Below are positions 61,831-64,000 of a stretch of DNA of 64,000 bases, in pieces (position 1 is the stretch's first letter; each line of letters begins with the position of its first letter). The position numbers and the translations under genes were made by a program. Origin of the DNA: Aquila chrysaetos chrysaetos. Lineage: Eukaryota > Chordata > Aves > Accipitriformes > Accipitridae. The notes below the pieces were generated by a model. That model was not told the origin of the DNA. It saw only the letters and a list, made by a program, of their open reading frames with translations, and made no database searches. Where the stretch lies: positions 682,001-746,000 of the forward strand of contig NC_044030.1 in NCBI RefSeq assembly GCF_900496995.4. The letters run 5' to 3'.

Positions 61831-64000
61831 AGGACCTGCGCTTCCCTGGAGGGTCTGCTTGGCCCCAGGCGTGCTTCTGTGAGAGATTCTAGAAGCCCTG
61901 GGCTTCTCTGGAGGGTCTGCTTGGCCCCACGAGTGCCCCTGCGAGGGCTGTGAGAAACCCTGGCCTTCTCTGGAGGCTCTGCTTCGCCCTACGTGTGCTC
62001 TTGAGAGGACTTGGAGAAATGCAGGGCATCTCTGGAGGGTCTGCTTGGCCCCAGGTGTGCCCCTGCGAGGGCTGTGAGAAACCCTGGGCTTCCCTGGAGG
62101 GTCTGCTTGGCACCACACGTGCCCCTCTGAGGTCTCGGAGAGGGCCTGAGCTTTTCCTGGAGGGTCTGCTTGGCCCCATATGTGCCCCTCTGAGGCCTTG
62201 GAGAGGGCCTGGGCTTTTCCTGGAGCGTCTGCTTGGCGCTACGAGAGCCCCTGCGAGGTCTGTGAGAAGCCCTGGACTACTCTGGAGGGTCTCCTTGGCG
62301 CCACGGGTAGCACTACGAGGGAGTCGAGACATCCTGGCCTTCTCTGGAGGGTCTGCTTTGCCCCATGCATGCCCATCCGAGGGCTGTGAGAGGCTCTGGG
62401 CTTCTCTGGAGGGTCTGCTTGGCCCCACGCGTACACCTACGAGGGCTGTGAGGAACCCTAGGCTTCTCTGGAGGGTCTGTGTGGCCCCATGTGTGCCCCT
62501 GACAGGCCTTGGAGCAATGCAGAGCTTTCTTGAAGGGTCTGCTTGGCCCCACGGGTAGCACTACGAGGGATTTGAGAAGCCCTGGGATTCTCTGGAGGGT
62601 CTGCTTGTCCCTACGTATACCCCTGAGAAAGTATGGAGAAACCATAGGCTCCTCTGGAGGGTCTGCTTGGCCCCATATGTGCCCCTCTGAGGCCTTGGAG
62701 AGGGCCTGGGCTTTTCCTGGAGCGTCTGCTTGGCGCTACGAGAGCCCCTGCGAGGTCTGTGAGAAGCCCTGGACTACTCTGGAGGGTCTCCTTGGCGCCA
62801 CGGGTAGCACTACGAGGGAGTCGAGAAATCCTGGCCTTCTCTGGAGGGTCTGCTTTGCCCCATGCATGCCCATCCGAGGTCTTGGAAAGGGCCTGAGCTT
62901 CTCTTGGAGGGTCTGCTTGGCCCAACGAGTGCCCCTACGAGGGCTGTGAGAGGCTCTGGGCTTCTCTGGAGGGTCTGCTTGGCCCTATGTGTGCCCCTGC
63001 GAGGGATGTGAGAGGCCCCGGGCTTCTCTGGAAGTTCTGCTTGGCCCCATGTGTGCCCCTGGCAGGCCTTGGAGCAATGCAGAGCTTCTCTGGAGGGTCT
63101 GCTTGGCCCCACGCGTAGCATTACGAGGGATTCGAGAAACGCTGGCCTTCTCTGGAGGGTCTGCTTTGCCCCATGCATGCTGCTGCAAGGGCTGTGAGAA
63201 ATCTTGGGCTTCCCTGGAGGGTCTGCTTGGCCCCAGGCGTGCCCATCCGAGGTTTTGGAGACGGCCTCAGCTTCTCTTGGAGGGTCTGCTTGGCCCAACG
63301 AGTGCCCCTCTGAGGTCTTGGAGAGGGCCTGAGCTTCTCTTGGAGGGTCTGCTTGGACCCACGCATACACCTGTGAGGGCTGTGAGAATCAATGGGTTTC
63401 ACTGGAGGGTCTGTTTGTCCCCACATACGCTCTTCTGAGGTCTTGGAGAGGGCCTGGGCTTTTCCTGGAGCGTCTGCTTGGCGCTACGAGAGCCCCTCCG
63501 AGGTCTGTGAGAAGCCCTGGACTACTCTGGAGGGTCTGCTTGGCCACACGCGTACACCTACAAGGGCTGTGAGGAACCCTGGGTTTCTCTGGAGGGTCTG
63601 CTTGGCCCAACGAGTGCCCCTGACACGGTTTGGAGAGATCCTGGCCTTCTCCAGAGGGTCTCCTTGGCCCCACGTGTACACCTACAAGGGCTGTGAGAAA
63701 CCGTGGGCTTCTCTGGAGGGTCTGCTTGGCGCCACACATGCCTCTGAGAGGGGCTGGACAGGCCCTGGGATTTTTGGCGGATCTGCTTCGCACAAGATTT
63801 ATCCCTGCGAGGGCTGTGAGAGGCCCCGGGCTTCTCTGGAGGGTCTGCTTGTCCCCATATGTGCCCCTCTGAGGTCTTGGAAAGGGCCTGAGCTTCTCTT
63901 GGAGGGTCTGCTTGGCCCAACAAGTGCGCCTCCGAGGGCTGTGAGAGGCTCTGGGCTTCTCTGGAGGGTCTGCTTGGCCCTACCTATCCCCCTGAGAGGG
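61831..64000. repeat. 62-bp minisatellite array, about 35 units, running off the window
   Basis: Spacing of CTGCTTGG landmarks is 62 bp from 61855 onward. Orientation as in the spacer array. Several multi-unit blocks recur internally, for example the segment with GGCGCTACGAGAGCCCCT at about 62,230, 62,735 and 63,480. The array continues past position 64,000. Confidence 0.94.

Larger units (their letters stand above)
41158..61850 (-). repeat. Right arm of the ~21-kb inverted repeat
   Basis: Reverse complement of 13,100-34,248. Its inner end begins with ggatccagttcccgaggg, whose complement is the last readable sequence before the N gap. Its outer end merges into a 62-bp array that is several times longer than the left one. 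This arm is the better preserved: the MROH gene and env are open. Confidence 0.95.

Noticed and set aside
61831-64000. CRISPR-like regular array
   Set aside because: Units are contiguous 62-bp repeats without unique spacers, in vertebrate DNA.

Overview
The window is vertebrate DNA, almost certainly from a bird. It carries CR1 LINE tails of the avian type, several LTRs of a bird ERVL-like family, a gene matching maternal embryonic leucine zipper kinase (MELK, on chromosome Z in chicken from memory), and a GC-rich gene of the maestro heat-like repeat (MROH) family, which is expanded in birds. No bacterial or CRISPR-like feature is present.

Layout. (1) 1-8,240: the 5' half of MELK on the minus strand: coding exons for residues 1-224, a short 5' UTR, and a CpG-island promoter with a TTTGAA (CHR) element and a CCAAT box. 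The introns hold two CR1 fragments and one solo LTR. (2) 8,241-13,100: a pile of LTRs, including one LTR inserted inside another with target-site duplications readable for both, and ERV debris. (3) 13,100-34,248 and 41,158 to about 61,850: two arms of a roughly 21-kb inverted repeat. Each arm holds, from outside in, a 62-bp minisatellite, a 23-exon MROH-family gene, a rearranged ~8.9-kb gammaretrovirus-like ERV, and a ~450-bp GC-rich flank. (4) 34,274-41,157: a ~6.9-kb spacer between the arms, with AT-rich sequence, a second 62-bp minisatellite array, an LTR copy and a (GAAAA)n tract that abuts the right arm. A 25-N gap (34,249-34,273) sits where the left arm ends. (5) 61,831-64,000: a third, larger 62-bp array running off the window.

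The right-arm MROH gene (plus strand, 50,776-61,115) can be spliced in silico from GT-AG junctions into an uninterrupted 1,004-codon frame. The left-arm copy (minus strand, 24,713-14,432) has the same 23 exons but frame lesions in exons 1, 18 and 23, so it is either a decaying copy or poorly polished sequence.

Each ERV has LTR-gag-pro-RT(5' part) in one orientation and RT(3' part)-integrase-env in the other. The junctions fit a simple history. An antisense LTR inserted into pol (5-bp duplication GTAGG), and recombination between that LTR and the oppositely oriented 3' LTR then flipped the pol-env block. Both arms share this structure, so it predates the arm duplication. The right copy keeps a full-length env frame. 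Two small overlapping frames (one Cys-rich, one Arg-rich) lie between pol and env in both copies.

Uncertainties: the palindrome could be natural (ampliconic sex-chromosome or MROH-cluster structure) or partly an assembly product, given the central gap and the uneven single-base indels. Splice sites were read by eye; percentages and database matches were not computed.
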